Part shown: one piece after another, positions 1-8,109 of the stretch | Layout of the letters: each line of letters begins with the position of its first letter | Position numbering within the stretch: position 1 is the stretch's first letter | Source of the DNA: a bacterium HR37 | GTDB taxonomy: Bacteria; Desulfobacterota_D; UBA1144; Nemesobacterales; CSP1-2 | DNA length: 64,000 nucleotides | Assembly (NCBI GenBank): GCA_002898375.1 | Contig: BEIN01000002.1 | Span: forward strand, 150,507 to 214,506 | Reading direction: 5' to 3' | Translations under genes and position numbers: made by a program | Notes under the pieces: model-generated | The model's input: the letters and a program-made list of their open reading frames with translations, nothing else | Told to the model about the DNA's origin: nothing | Database searches by the model: none

Positions 1-225
1 AGAAGGAGGGGTTATGAGGGCATTGTAGTTCTTAAGGTGCTGGTTATGGAGGATGGAAGGGTTGGGGAAATTAGAATTGAGGAATCTTCGGGTTTTGAGA
101 TACTTGATGAGGCTGCGATTAAGAGTGTAAGAAAATGGGTTTTTTCCCCCGCAAAAAGAAATGGGATACCGGTTTCAAGTTGGGTAAAGATCCCTATAAG
201 GTTTGAGTTGAATGAAGCCGGGTAG
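1..225 (+). CDS. TonB-family C-terminal domain protein (5' end missing)
   Basis: An open frame runs from the first base to a TAG at 223-225, so the gene starts before the window. The 74 visible residues match the TonB C-terminal fold: a small-residue stretch then G-x-V-V-L, V-x-x-D-G-R-V, S-S-G, the L-D-E-A-A helix, W-x-F-x-P-A-x-x-N-G-x-P-V and a final strand P-I-R-F-E-L. In this family the domain sits in the periplasm, anchored by an N-terminal helix, and contacts outer-membrane receptors or related partners. A GTG at 37 is an internal codon, not a likely start. Family certain; partner unknown because the N-terminal part is outside the window. Confidence 0.85.
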   Translation, partial: RRRGYEGIVVLKVLVMEDGRVGEIRIEESSGFEILDEAAIKSVRKWVFSPAKRNGIPVSSWVKIPIRFELNEAG

Positions 226-242
226 TTTCTCCGGGGACAATT

Positions 243-2489
243 ATGCTTTTAAGTAGGCTTTTACTTTCAAAGAAGGTACTTTTTGTTTTCTTAATTGTTG
301 TTATCTTTTCTTTGTTTCTTACGAGGTTTTCCCTTATAGGGGTACTAGGTTTTGAGTTTTCTGCAGTTGTTTCAGTGGTACTCTCTTTTGCTTCAGCTCT
401 TATATCTTCTGATTTTGTAAACCTTGATCTCGAGAAGAGATTTGTAACGAGAAGAAGGTTTTCAGACCTTATTGCTTTTATCTTCTTTGTGAATCTTTTT
501 ATGGCTTTCTTCCCTTTCCTTATAGGTTTTCTGAGTTCTTTAATAAGTAAAGATTGTTACATAAAGGAAGGGGTGCTATTTTACCTGCTTATACCGGTTG
601 TTACCGTTTTTTTCTCCACATCTATCGGGCTGGTTGCGGGTGCTTTTTTCCCTAAAAGAGGTTTCCTAATAAGTACGGTTGTAATAACCGCACTTATACT
701 CGCTTCCCTCTGGCGTCTCTACAGTGGTCCATCCTTTTTTTCCTACAATCCGATATTTGGTTTTTTCCCGGGACCCATTTATGATGAGGCAATCCCGATA
801 ACCCATACGCTTGTTGTGTACAGGATAACTGTGCTCTTATGGGGTGTGTTGTTGTTAAGTGTGTTAAGGGTGGTGCGGGGTTTTAGGTATGGTATGCTCA
901 GTTTTTTTGATATAATCGCACTTGTTGTTCTTGCCTTTGGTCTTTATATATCACACTTAAAGAAAGAGGAGCTTGGAATAGCATATACCAGAAGCTATAT
1001 AACGGGAAACGTACTTACCGGATCGATTGAGACGAAACACTTTATTATTTACTACGCTCCTGGTACCAGTGATGCCAAGCGCATAGAGCTTATAGCAGAT
1101 GATCACGAGTGGAGATATCATCAACTACAGGAGTTTTTAGGTGTTGGTTTTAAGGGAAAGATACGCTCCTATATATACCCGAGTGTGGAGATAAGGAAAA
1201 AAATGGTTGGAGCAGCAAACACAACCGTTTCAAACCCCATACACAAGGAGATTCACCTGGTCTACAGTTCCTTTCCTCATCCTCTGCTTAAGCACGAGCT
1301 GGCACACGTTATGGCTTCTGAGTTTGGGATTAAAGGTCTTGGAATAAGTCCCAAGGTGGGCCTTATTGAGGGGCTGGCTGTAGCAGCTGACTGGAGTAGC
1401 GATTTATTTACACCACACCAGTGGTCTAAGGTGTTAATACAGGGAGAAGATGAGGCTTCTATAAGGAGAATGTTAGGAGTTGGTTTTTGGTATGCTCCAC
1501 CCAGAAAAAGCTATACCCTTATGGGCTCTTTTTGCAGGTACCTAATTGATACATATGGTATTGAGAGGTTTAAGGAACTCTATAGAACTGGAAGATTCAA
1601 TGTTTATGAAAAAACTCTAGAGGAGTTAATATCGGAGTGGAGGAGGTTTTTAGAACATATAGAGGTTCCTTCAGAAATTTGGCCTCTTGCGGAGTATAAG
1701 TTCGGTGGGTTAAGTCTGTTTCAAAGGGATAGGTGCCCAAGGAAGGTTTCATCTTTAAAGGAAGAGGGCATCAAGGCTTTTAAAGACGGTGATCTCTACA
1801 GGGCAAAGGTAGCGTTTCAAAATGTTTTAAGTCTAGAAGAAGGTGATCCTGAAACTGTTATAAACCTTGCCTATGTCTACTACTTCTCTGGTGATTATAT
1901 GGAGGTTGTAAGGTTTGTTAAGAGGAGGGCTGGTTCTCTTAAAGAGGTGGAGAGAAACATACTTGAGAACATAAGGGGTAACGCACTCTGGCAGATGGGA
2001 AGAGGTAAGGAAGCAAGAGTGGTTTTTGAGTATCTTCTTCAGAGAACCATACCGCCAGAGATAAAAAGGGAGATAGAGATCAAGCTCTCAGCTATGTCTT
2101 TGGGAGGAGATATAGAGGATAGGATACGGCAATACTTTGGTAGCCGGGAAAAAATCATTCAGTTTGCTTCTCTTGAGGAGGTTATAAGGTACTTTCCCGA
2201 TTATGCTCCTGCCTACCATTTACTCGGAAAGATGTTTTTCAATGAGGGGTACTACAAAAGGGCTTCCCTTGCTCTTTTAGATTCTGAATCTATAGGGCTT
2301 CCTTCAAAGGATCTGGAGATGGAAAACCTCCGAATCCTTGGGGTTTCTCTCTTTGCAGTTGGTGATTATAACGGGGCAATTAAGAGGTTTGAACAGATTC
2401 TTGATATGGGCACTGAGTCTTCCTTAAAGGATTATGCACTTGATTTTATAGAAAGGTGTATTTGGGTAAGGGATAGAGAGTTGAAGTAA
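243..2489 (+). CDS. Multi-pass membrane protein with gluzincin-type metalloprotease domain and TPR tail
   Basis: 748 residues, unnamed. The first ~240 residues hold about six hydrophobic segments in an arrangement like an ABC-2-type permease. Residues ~250-480 are soluble and contain H-E-L-A-H at 351-355 with a downstream Glu in G-L-I-E-G (~376), the zinc-binding layout of HExxH+E gluzincins (peptidase MA-like). From ~500 to the end the sequence is helical with TPR-like pairs (A-x-x-x-L-x-G-x-x-x-F-x-x-G-x-Y motifs). It follows the TonB-domain gene by 17 bases and precedes lspA. The domain order suggests a membrane-anchored protease facing the periplasm; substrate unknown. The metalloprotease reading is from motif only. 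Confidence 0.7.
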   Translation: MLLSRLLLSKKVLFVFLIVVIFSLFLTRFSLIGVLGFEFSAVVSVVLSFASALISSDFVNLDLEKRFVTRRRFSDLIAFIFFVNLFMAFFPFLIGFLSSLISKDCYIKEGVLFYLLIPVVTVFFSTSIGLVAGAFFPKRGFLISTVVITALILASLWRLYSGPSFFSYNPIFGFFPGPIYDEAIPITHTLVVYRITVLLWGVLLLSVLRVVRGFRYGMLSFFDIIALVVLAFGLYISHLKKEELGIAYTRSYITGNVLTGSIETKHFIIYYAPGTSDAKRIELIADDHEWRYHQLQEFLGVGFKGKIRSYIYPSVEIRKKMVGAANTTVSNPIHKEIHLVYSSFPHPLLKHELAHVMASEFGIKGLGISPKVGLIEGLAVAADWSSDLFTPHQWSKVLIQGEDEASIRRMLGVGFWYAPPRKSYTLMGSFCRYLIDTYGIERFKELYRTGRFNVYEKTLEELISEWRRFLEHIEVPSEIWPLAEYKFGGLSLFQRDRCPRKVSSLKEEGIKAFKDGDLYRAKVAFQNVLSLEEGDPETVINLAYVYYFSGDYMEVVRFVKRRAGSLKEVERNILENIRGNALWQMGRGKEARVVFEYLLQRTIPPEIKREIEIKLSAMSLGGDIEDRIRQYFGSREKIIQFASLEEVIRYFPDYAPAYHLLGKMFFNEGYYKRASLALLDSESIGLPSKDLEMENLRILGVSLFAVGDYNGAIKRFEQILDMGTESSLKDYALDFIERCIWVRDRELK

Positions 2490-2502
2490 TAAGCTCATTC
2501 GA

Positions 2503-2508
2503 TATAAT
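2503..2508 (+). promoter_or_regulatory. -10 box of lspA promoter, leaderless arrangement
   Basis: TATAAT at 2503-2508, preceded by TTGAAG at 2481-2486 with 16-base spacing, inside the 3' end of the upstream gene. The lspA ATG is 9 bases after the -10, so transcription should start within about 2-3 bases of the start codon. The AGGAAG that abuts the ATG is too close to act as a normal Shine-Dalgarno. Confidence 0.55.
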
Positions 2509-2517
2509 CATAGGAAG

Positions 2518-3003
2518 ATGAAAAAGTATAAGATAGCGTTTTGGGTTTCTTTTGTTGTTGTGATTGCGGATCAGCTATCAAAGTGGTTTGTTAGGTCAAG
2601 TCTTGAGCTTTTTGAAAGGGTTTCTGTATTACCTTTCCTTGATATAACCCATTTAAGGAATAGAGGAGCAGCTTTTGGGATACTTAATGAGCTTCCCGAA
2701 AATATAAGGTTGCCTTTCTTTGCTATCGTTTTTGTTCTGGCTATTGTGGTTATTCTGCTCTTTTTGAGAAAGGCTTATGAGAGAGATACCCTGCTTGTTT
2801 TTTCCTTATCTCTGATTCTAGGAGGAGCCGTTGGCAATTCTATTGATAGGTTTAGGCTGGGATACGTAACCGATTTTATAGACTTTCACTGGTTTGGACA
2901 TCCTGACTACCACTGGCCTCCCTTTAACATCGCAGATTCCGCAATAACAGTTGGTGTAGTGCTTATTCTTTTCGATGCTTTCTTCACAAGAAGGGGTGGA
3001 TAG
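2518..3003 (+). CDS. lspA: Lipoprotein signal peptidase (signal peptidase II)
   Basis: 161 residues, the usual length. Four membrane segments and the family signatures are present: A-D-Q-L-S-K-W near residue 18, R-N-R-G-A-A-F-G near 48, G-N-S-I-D-R, then V-T-D-F-I-D-F and F-N-I-A-D-S-A-I. The Asp in T-D-F-I-D and in N-I-A-D-S form the known aspartic-protease pair. The enzyme cuts prolipoproteins before the lipidated Cys at the inner membrane. The gene is followed at 3 bases by ribE and then aroK, so these form one transcription unit. The start ATG is placed by homology and by the -10 box just before it. Confidence 0.96.
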   Translation: MKKYKIAFWVSFVVVIADQLSKWFVRSSLELFERVSVLPFLDITHLRNRGAAFGILNELPENIRLPFFAIVFVLAIVVILLFLRKAYERDTLLVFSLSLILGGAVGNSIDRFRLGYVTDFIDFHWFGHPDYHWPPFNIADSAITVGVVLILFDAFFTRRGG

Positions 3004-3005
3004 GG

Positions 3006-3641
3006 ATGTTTACAGGGATAGTTGAGGATGTTGGAGAAATTAAGAATATAGTATCTAAAGAAAAAGAGGTTCTCTTTACTATAAAGACCGGAAGCATAGA
3101 TGTTAAAGAGGTTAGTTTGGGAGAAAGTATAGCCGTAAATGGGACCTGTCTTACGGTAATTGCTAAGGGAGATGATAGTTTTACGGTGGAAGCCTCTTAT
3201 GAGACGCTTAGAAGAACAAACCTCTCCTCTCTTGGGGTTGGTAGCAAGGTGAATCTTGAGCGCTCCCTTAAGGTGGGTGGCAGACTTGGAGGGCATATAG
3301 TAAGTGGTCATATTGATGGGGTAGGAAGGGTTGAATCCCTAAAAAGGGAAGGAGAGTCCTTAGAGGTCTGGTTTGAGGTACCAAAGGAGCTTTCCAAGTA
3401 CATAGTTGAAAAGGGTTCCATAGCTGTGGATGGCGTGAGTCTAACCATTAATCAGGTAAAAGGCAGTAGATTCTCCGTGGTTATTATACCTTACACCCAG
3501 AGGGCTACGACTTTTTCGGGTTTAAAACCAGGGGATCTGGTAAATATTGAGTGCGATATACTGGCAAAATACGTTGAGAAACTTATAGGAGAGGGAAAAG
3601 ACAGGAAAGAAAGCTTAGAAGAACTCATTAAGAAGTTTTAA
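3006..3641 (+). CDS. ribE: Riboflavin synthase, alpha subunit
   Basis: 211 residues in two similar lumazine-binding halves. The N-terminus M-F-T-G-I-V-E-D-V-G is diagnostic, with V-N-G-T-C-L-T-V in the first barrel and V-D-G-V-S-L-T-I-N in the second; H-I-V-S-G-H-I-D-G links them. It dismutates two 6,7-dimethyl-8-ribityllumazine molecules to riboflavin. A homotrimer is expected from the family. The ATG follows lspA by 2 bases and has AGGGATG-type spacing. The other riboflavin genes are not in the window. Confidence 0.96.
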   Translation: MFTGIVEDVGEIKNIVSKEKEVLFTIKTGSIDVKEVSLGESIAVNGTCLTVIAKGDDSFTVEASYETLRRTNLSSLGVGSKVNLERSLKVGGRLGGHIVSGHIDGVGRVESLKREGESLEVWFEVPKELSKYIVEKGSIAVDGVSLTINQVKGSRFSVVIIPYTQRATTFSGLKPGDLVNIECDILAKYVEKLIGEGKDRKESLEELIKKF

Positions 3642-3652
3642 GAACCCAGTTT

Positions 3653-4180
3653 ATGTGGCTATCTAGAAAGCCCGGGGCTATTTTCCTTATAGGTTTTATG
3701 GGAGCCGGTAAGACAACGGTTGGTAGGATACTTGCAAGGGAAATTGGAGCTGGGTTTGTTGATCTGGATGAGGTTATTGAAAGAGAGTGTGGGGTAAGTA
3801 TATCTGAGATATTTGCAAGATTTGGAGAGGACTACTTTAGGGATTTGGAAACAAGGTCTTTAGGTTCTGTGGATACGGATAAGGTTATGGTGATTGCAAC
3901 GGGTGGTGGTGTGGTTTTAAGGGAAGAAAACTGGAGCATTATGAGGCAAAGAGGTGTTACAGTTTATCTTAGAGCATCTCCTGAGGTTCTTTATATGCGT
4001 GTTAGGAATAGCAGTTTTCGCCCTCTTCTTAATGTCAAAAACCCAAAAGAGAGGCTATTTGAGCTTCTCTCTCAGAGAGCCAGCCTGTATGAGAGGGCAG
4101 ATTTAATAATCGATACCGATAGCATCTCCCCATACGATGTGGCAGAGGAGATTATACGGAGGCTTTCTTTAAGGGGGTAG
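3653..4180 (+). CDS. aroK: Shikimate kinase
   Basis: 175 residues. Walker A is G-F-M-G-A-G-K-T-T-V near residue 15, the shikimate-binding D-L-D follows (~38), with F-R-D-L-E, the G-G-G loop in A-T-G-G-G-V-V and the lid R-P-L-L. It phosphorylates shikimate at O-3 in chorismate synthesis. The gene lies 11 bases after ribE. No clear Shine-Dalgarno precedes the ATG, so the start rests on homology; a later in-frame start is unlikely because the P-loop begins soon after. It converges tail to tail with treT, with a gap of 6 bases. Confidence 0.95.
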   Translation: MWLSRKPGAIFLIGFMGAGKTTVGRILAREIGAGFVDLDEVIERECGVSISEIFARFGEDYFRDLETRSLGSVDTDKVMVIATGGGVVLREENWSIMRQRGVTVYLRASPEVLYMRVRNSSFRPLLNVKNPKERLFELLSQRASLYERADLIIDTDSISPYDVAEEIIRRLSLRG

Positions 4181-4186
4181 AAGCCT

Positions 4187-5425
4187 TTACTCAAAGCTTA
4201 CACTTGGATAGTACTTTAATCTGTAGTTTGCTTCAAATGCATTGAAAAGATCCAGGTAGTTTTCAAGATATCTGGTCATTAGAAACCGTTTCCTTACAGT
4301 CTCTCTTGCGTTTTGACCCATCCAGTCCCTAAGCTTTTTGTCTTTTATTAGCTGCACTATTCTCTGAGCAGCTTCTTCAACGGAAGATACCAAAAACCCG
4401 TTTACCCCATCTTGGATCTGGTATCTAATGCCCCCTACGTTGCCCCCAATAACCGGTGTTCCCTTCCACATGGCCTCTGCTACTGTAAGACCGAACCCTT
4501 CCCGGATGGATTTTTGAAGGACAACGGTTGCGCGACGTTGTAGGGCGTTTACCAGAGCGGTGTCTTGACGGCAAAGTATTATTATGCGCTCTTCCCTGTG
4601 ACTTAGAAGCGATTGGTAAATTTCCTCTCCTTCGGGGTCATCTGTGGCTACGTTTCCAAGAAGTACGAGGGTACAATCCACTTCTTTTCTGGCTATCTTA
4701 AAAGCCCTTATAACCCCCTCGGGGTCCTTCCATCTGTCGAATCTGGATACCTGGACCACAAGTGGGAGATCCGTGGGGATATTGTAGCGGGCAAGACGGT
4801 TGTTTATCTCTTCTTCACTAAGCTCCCGATTCTTTATGGAAAATGGGTCTATAGCGGGCATAAAAAATAGCTGAGGGGGAGATATCTTCTGTTCGTATTC
4901 CTTTATACTGAATACCACAGCATCGTATTTTTCAACGAATTGAAGTAGATAGCTCCACAGCTCTTTGTTCGGTGTGGAAAGGTCAATATGACACCTCCAT
5001 ATCCAGGGTGACTTCTTCTTATAGAAATTTATCATTGGAAGGGGTTGGGGGTCATGTATGATCACTATATCGTGATCCAGGTGGTTTCTTATTGCGTTTT
5101 CGTGTACAACCTCTTCGTATATCTGTATTTTAAGCTCAGTAAGGTTTATATCAGCACCCTGAAGGGCGTTGTGCATTTTCTTTGTTATGCTAAAGAAATC
5201 GGGACAGCCATGAATTACCCTCCACTCCGTTTTTATCCCAAGGTTGTTCATAAGAAGCGTAAGTGATGAGAGAAGCTCAGCAACGCCACCTCCATAGTAG
5301 GTAGAGTTTATGTTAACAACACTTAAATCGGTTAGCGTTTTTGCTTTCTGTTTTATTCGTTCTATTACCTGAGGTCCAACAAACCTTTCGTAGTCTTCTA
5401 CCGATATCCTATAATGGTCAATCAT
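4187..5425 (-). CDS. treT: Trehalose glycosyltransferring synthase (TreT-type GT4)
   Basis: 412 residues. The N-terminal region has S-T-Y-Y-G-G-G-V-A-E-L-L near residue 43 and W-R-V-I-H-G, both typical of TreT; the C-terminal Rossmann half has V-S-R-F-D-R-W-K-D-P near 205 and the GT4 retaining motif E-G-F-G-L-T-V-A-E-A-M-W near 310. TreT of Thermococcus, Pyrococcus and Rubrobacter joins ADP- or UDP-glucose to glucose to give trehalose. Trehalose is a compatible solute, which fits the glucosylglycerate genes 20 kb away. An AAAAGAG sits just before the ATG. The gene shares strand with the phosphofructokinase gene upstream, 36 bases away. Confidence 0.88.
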   Translation of the reverse strand: MIDHYRISVEDYERFVGPQVIERIKQKAKTLTDLSVVNINSTYYGGGVAELLSSLTLLMNNLGIKTEWRVIHGCPDFFSITKKMHNALQGADINLTELKIQIYEEVVHENAIRNHLDHDIVIIHDPQPLPMINFYKKKSPWIWRCHIDLSTPNKELWSYLLQFVEKYDAVVFSIKEYEQKISPPQLFFMPAIDPFSIKNRELSEEEINNRLARYNIPTDLPLVVQVSRFDRWKDPEGVIRAFKIARKEVDCTLVLLGNVATDDPEGEEIYQSLLSHREERIIILCRQDTALVNALQRRATVVLQKSIREGFGLTVAEAMWKGTPVIGGNVGGIRYQIQDGVNGFLVSSVEEAAQRIVQLIKDKKLRDWMGQNARETVRKRFLMTRYLENYLDLFNAFEANYRLKYYPSVSFE

Positions 5426-5461
5426 CTCTTTTGTGTTTTTTATTGTCTGATTTTAAACATA

Positions 5462-6736
5462 CTACGCTCTTACTGCTTTAGAGAAATAGTTTAGAAACTC
5501 CTCAGGACTCATATTTGCGGTGCTTGCAAGCCTTTTTAGCTGCTCTGGGTTCTCAAGATCCTCTTTCTTTAGCTTTATCATGTACTTCTCGGCCACTTCA
5601 TAGGCTTCTGTTTTTATGTCAACGTAGCGTATCCTTGTGGTTCCGGTTTCAGGGTGGAGAACCTCATCGAAGAATATGGGAACCATTTTCCCGGTTTGAA
5701 TGCTTATCATTGCTCCGGTTCCTCCCTCGAGTAGGAACTTAACAGCGCAGTAACCAAGGTCTCTTGTGTACTTTGCATCAAAGGGGATGGGTGGTGCAGA
5801 CCTAAGTTCATAACCTATCCTTTTATTAACTATCCTTACATTTATCCCTTTCTCCAGGAGCCTTCTTCTTGTCTCGTGTTTAAGAACCCTTCCAAGGTCT
5901 ACCTCAGATAGCCTGAGCCTTCCAAACTCATCTCTTTCAAGATCTTTAATGTTTTCCAGCTCGTTTTCCTCAAGCTTTTCTGTGATTCCCTCAGCAAGTA
6001 TTGCAACACCGTCTTCCCTTCCCATGCTTTTTCTTTTTATAATTGCCCCTTCAAGGATGGCTATAAGCTTATCAAGGGATACCTTTCCCCTGCCAAATTC
6101 CTCCGGAATAACGGTAAGCGTTGCCCCGGAAGCCTTCCCTATACCAAGCGCAAGATGGCCGGTTTTTCTTCCCATGGTGGTAACAAAATACCATCTGCTT
6201 GTTGTTCGAGCGTCTTCCATAAGGTACTGAACTATGCGTGTTCCCAGGTGCCTTGCTGTCTCAAACCCAAATGTCGGTATGTAGTGGGGAAGTGGAAGGT
6301 CGTTATCTATTGTTTTGGGAACATGGGCAACCTTTATCTGTCTTTTTGCTTCTGCCTCAACACGGCTTGCAAGGTACATTGTACCATCTCCGCCTATTGT
6401 TATAAGGTACCTTACTCCCAGCTCCTTCAGAACCCTTACCGTGTTTTTAAGACCGTTTGGAACAGAAAGGGGGCTCTCTCTTGATATCCCTATTATTGAG
6501 CCTCCAGTAAGGTGGATGCGTGAGGTATCCTCAATGGTTAATCTACGAATGTGGGTTTTATCACCCCGGGATATCCATTTAAAACCATCGAGTATCCCTA
6601 TTACCGTTTTCCCACGGTTAATTGCCTCAATCGTTGCTGCACTTATTACCCCATTTATGCCGGGTGCGGGTCCTCCCCCTACAAGTATGGCAAGAACATC
6701 TGATGAGTTCTTTTTAGTCCTGTCGTTCTCTATCAT
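5462..6736 (-). CDS. 6-phosphofructokinase, ATP-type Gly with PPi-type Lys
   Basis: 424 residues, longer than the ~320 of E. coli PfkA and like the long clade. Seen: nucleotide loop G-G-G-P-A-P-G-I-N near residue 18, G-I-S-R-E-S-P, I-G-G-D-G-T near 115, P-K-T-I-D-N-D near 140, and the fructose-6-phosphate region M-G-R-K-T-G-H. The Gly in G-G-D-G favours ATP as donor, while Lys in P-K-T-I-D-N-D is usual in PPi enzymes; trypanosomal ATP enzymes share this mix. It phosphorylates fructose 6-phosphate in glycolysis. It lies between the rhomboid gene and treT on the same strand. Confidence 0.9.
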   Translation of the reverse strand: MIENDRTKKNSSDVLAILVGGGPAPGINGVISAATIEAINRGKTVIGILDGFKWISRGDKTHIRRLTIEDTSRIHLTGGSIIGISRESPLSVPNGLKNTVRVLKELGVRYLITIGGDGTMYLASRVEAEAKRQIKVAHVPKTIDNDLPLPHYIPTFGFETARHLGTRIVQYLMEDARTTSRWYFVTTMGRKTGHLALGIGKASGATLTVIPEEFGRGKVSLDKLIAILEGAIIKRKSMGREDGVAILAEGITEKLEENELENIKDLERDEFGRLRLSEVDLGRVLKHETRRRLLEKGINVRIVNKRIGYELRSAPPIPFDAKYTRDLGYCAVKFLLEGGTGAMISIQTGKMVPIFFDEVLHPETGTTRIRYVDIKTEAYEVAEKYMIKLKKEDLENPEQLKRLASTANMSPEEFLNYFSKAVRA

Positions 6737-6781
6737 GTCTTAAGAATTATGATGCAATATTAATTTTCCGGATACAAGCCC

Positions 6782-7471
6782 CTATCTAAACCACCTTGCC
6801 CTATAATAGTATCTTCTTTTCTGAAAGAACCTTGCAAGTGCTAGCCCGGAAACAAATCCTCCTATATGTGCCCAGAAAGCTATTCCACCTGTGTTTTGAG
6901 CTACCGCAAGAGAGGCAATTCCGCTAAAAAACTGAATTATAAACCATATGAAGAGGAAAACTACTGCTGGTATTTCAACTAGCTGTATGAAGAAGAATAT
7001 GGGAACCAGTGTAAGTATCCTTGATGTCGGAAAAAAAAGCATATATGCCCCTAGCACGCCTGATATCGCCCCGCTTGCTCCAACCATTGGAACGGTTGAG
7101 TATATGTTTGTAAGTATCTGGGTAAAGGCCGCTGCAATGCCTGAGAGCAGGTAAAACAACAGGTATCTAAAGTGACCCATTCTATCTTCTACATTGTCCC
7201 CAAATACGTATAGGAAAAGCATGTTACCTATAAGATGAAACCATCCGCCGTGAAGAAACATAGATGTGAAGAAGGGATAGATGCGTTCGAATGTGGTTAT
7301 ATCTGAGGAAAAGATTAAATAGGCTGGAATAAGACCGTACTTGTTGATAAATAGGTGGATTTGGTTTCCAAGAGATACTTCATAAAAAAAAATCAGGATG
7401 TTTAGTATGATAATCGCTACATTAACAAAGGGAAAACTGCTTGATGGAATGGTATCTCGTAATGGAATCAT
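6782..7471 (-). CDS. Rhomboid-family intramembrane serine protease
   Basis: 229 residues from the chosen start (M-I-P-L-R-D, the usual rhomboid N-terminus). Six or so membrane segments; L1-loop motif H-G-G-W-F-H-L-I-G-N-M, catalytic Ser in G-A-S-G-A-I-S-G, and catalytic His in H-I-G-G-F-V-S-G. The family cleaves membrane proteins within or near their helices; substrate unknown. In-frame ATGs further upstream (to 7510) overlap the promoter, and the -10 box ends 10 bases before 7471, so the first usable start is probably 7471. Confidence 0.92.
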   Translation of the reverse strand: MIPLRDTIPSSSFPFVNVAIIILNILIFFYEVSLGNQIHLFINKYGLIPAYLIFSSDITTFERIYPFFTSMFLHGGWFHLIGNMLFLYVFGDNVEDRMGHFRYLLFYLLSGIAAAFTQILTNIYSTVPMVGASGAISGVLGAYMLFFPTSRILTLVPIFFFIQLVEIPAVVFLFIWFIIQFFSGIASLAVAQNTGGIAFWAHIGGFVSGLALARFFQKRRYYYRARWFR

Positions 7472-7481
7472 TACCCAACCC

Positions 7482-7510
7482 ATTATACATAATCGGGAAT
7501 TTGACTTCAA
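7482..7510 (-). promoter_or_regulatory. Promoter of the rhomboid gene, leaderless arrangement
   Basis: On the minus strand TTGAAG at 7510-7505, a 17-base spacer, then a perfect TATAAT at 7487-7482. The predicted start of transcription falls about 3-4 bases before the ATG at 7471, so the mRNA would have practically no leader. Confidence 0.7.
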
Positions 7511-7575
7511 AGTCCCTGACTGTGGTTACTTGCAATTGGTTATTTTAGTACTTAAAATGAGGTTCATAAGTTATA

Positions 7576-8067
7576 ATGTTTCAAAAACTAAGAACCGACC
7601 TTGTAAAGAAGCTCTCATCCATAAAGGTTTTGCTTGTAAACGCCGATATGATACCTGCGGATGGAGAGGAATCTTTTAGTGACAGGGAATCCGGAGACTT
7701 TGGTGGGATTAGAGAGTTAGAGAAACTGGGGGTTAAAAGCATTGCGTTTTTTACAACCACGAAAAACGCGGTTATTGATGCTGTTTTTAGACTTGGTATA
7801 GATTTAATTGTTCAGGTTGTTTCTACAAAGGCTGCTTTTTACTCTAAACTCAAATCAAAACATAGGGTAGATGATAAGGAGGTTGCCTTCATAGGAGGTA
7901 CTCTCTCAGACATTCCAATAATTGAGAAGGCAGGTTTTTCTGTTGCTTTCCCTGATGCTCCTCTTGAAGTAAAAGCCAAATCTTACTATGTTGCTTATGG
8001 AATGGGCAGAGAAGCCATAAAGGAGGTGGTGGGTCTTATTATAAAGGCAAGGAGCTCTGGCGGCTAG
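7576..8067 (+). CDS. KdsC-like HAD protein with degenerate active site
   Basis: 163 residues with the layout of KDO-8-phosphate phosphatase: an N-terminal strand, the R-x-x-G-D-F-G-G-I-R-E-L region, a strand followed by T-T-T-K-N-A, then V-A-F-I-G-G-T-L-S-D-I-P and G-R-E-A-I-K-E-V. In active KdsC the first motif is D-V-D-G-V-L-T-D-G; here it reads N-A-D-M-I-P-A-D-G, so the nucleophilic Asp is Asn. The last motif G-D-D-x-x-D reads G-G-T-L-S-D. A catalytic phosphatase seems unlikely. The start ATG overlaps a TATAAT-like string and has no ribosome site, so the true start may lie slightly downstream. queG follows at 42 bases. Confidence 0.65.
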   Translation: MFQKLRTDLVKKLSSIKVLLVNADMIPADGEESFSDRESGDFGGIRELEKLGVKSIAFFTTTKNAVIDAVFRLGIDLIVQVVSTKAAFYSKLKSKHRVDDKEVAFIGGTLSDIPIIEKAGFSVAFPDAPLEVKAKSYYVAYGMGREAIKEVVGLIIKARSSGG

Positions 8068-8109
8068 CTTCAGGATACAATCTACTTATACGTTAAAATT
8101 GGATTGATC

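Noticed and set aside
243..2489. An ABC-2 exporter
   Set aside because: No ATPase gene is adjacent and two thirds of the protein is protease and TPR.
7483..7510. Upstream ATG starts for the rhomboid protein
   Set aside because: They lie in the promoter, at or before the -10 box; 7471 fits the family N-terminus.
8094..8099. A leaderless promoter for queG (TAAAAT 10 bases before ATG)
   Set aside because: No acceptable -35 at 16-18 bases.
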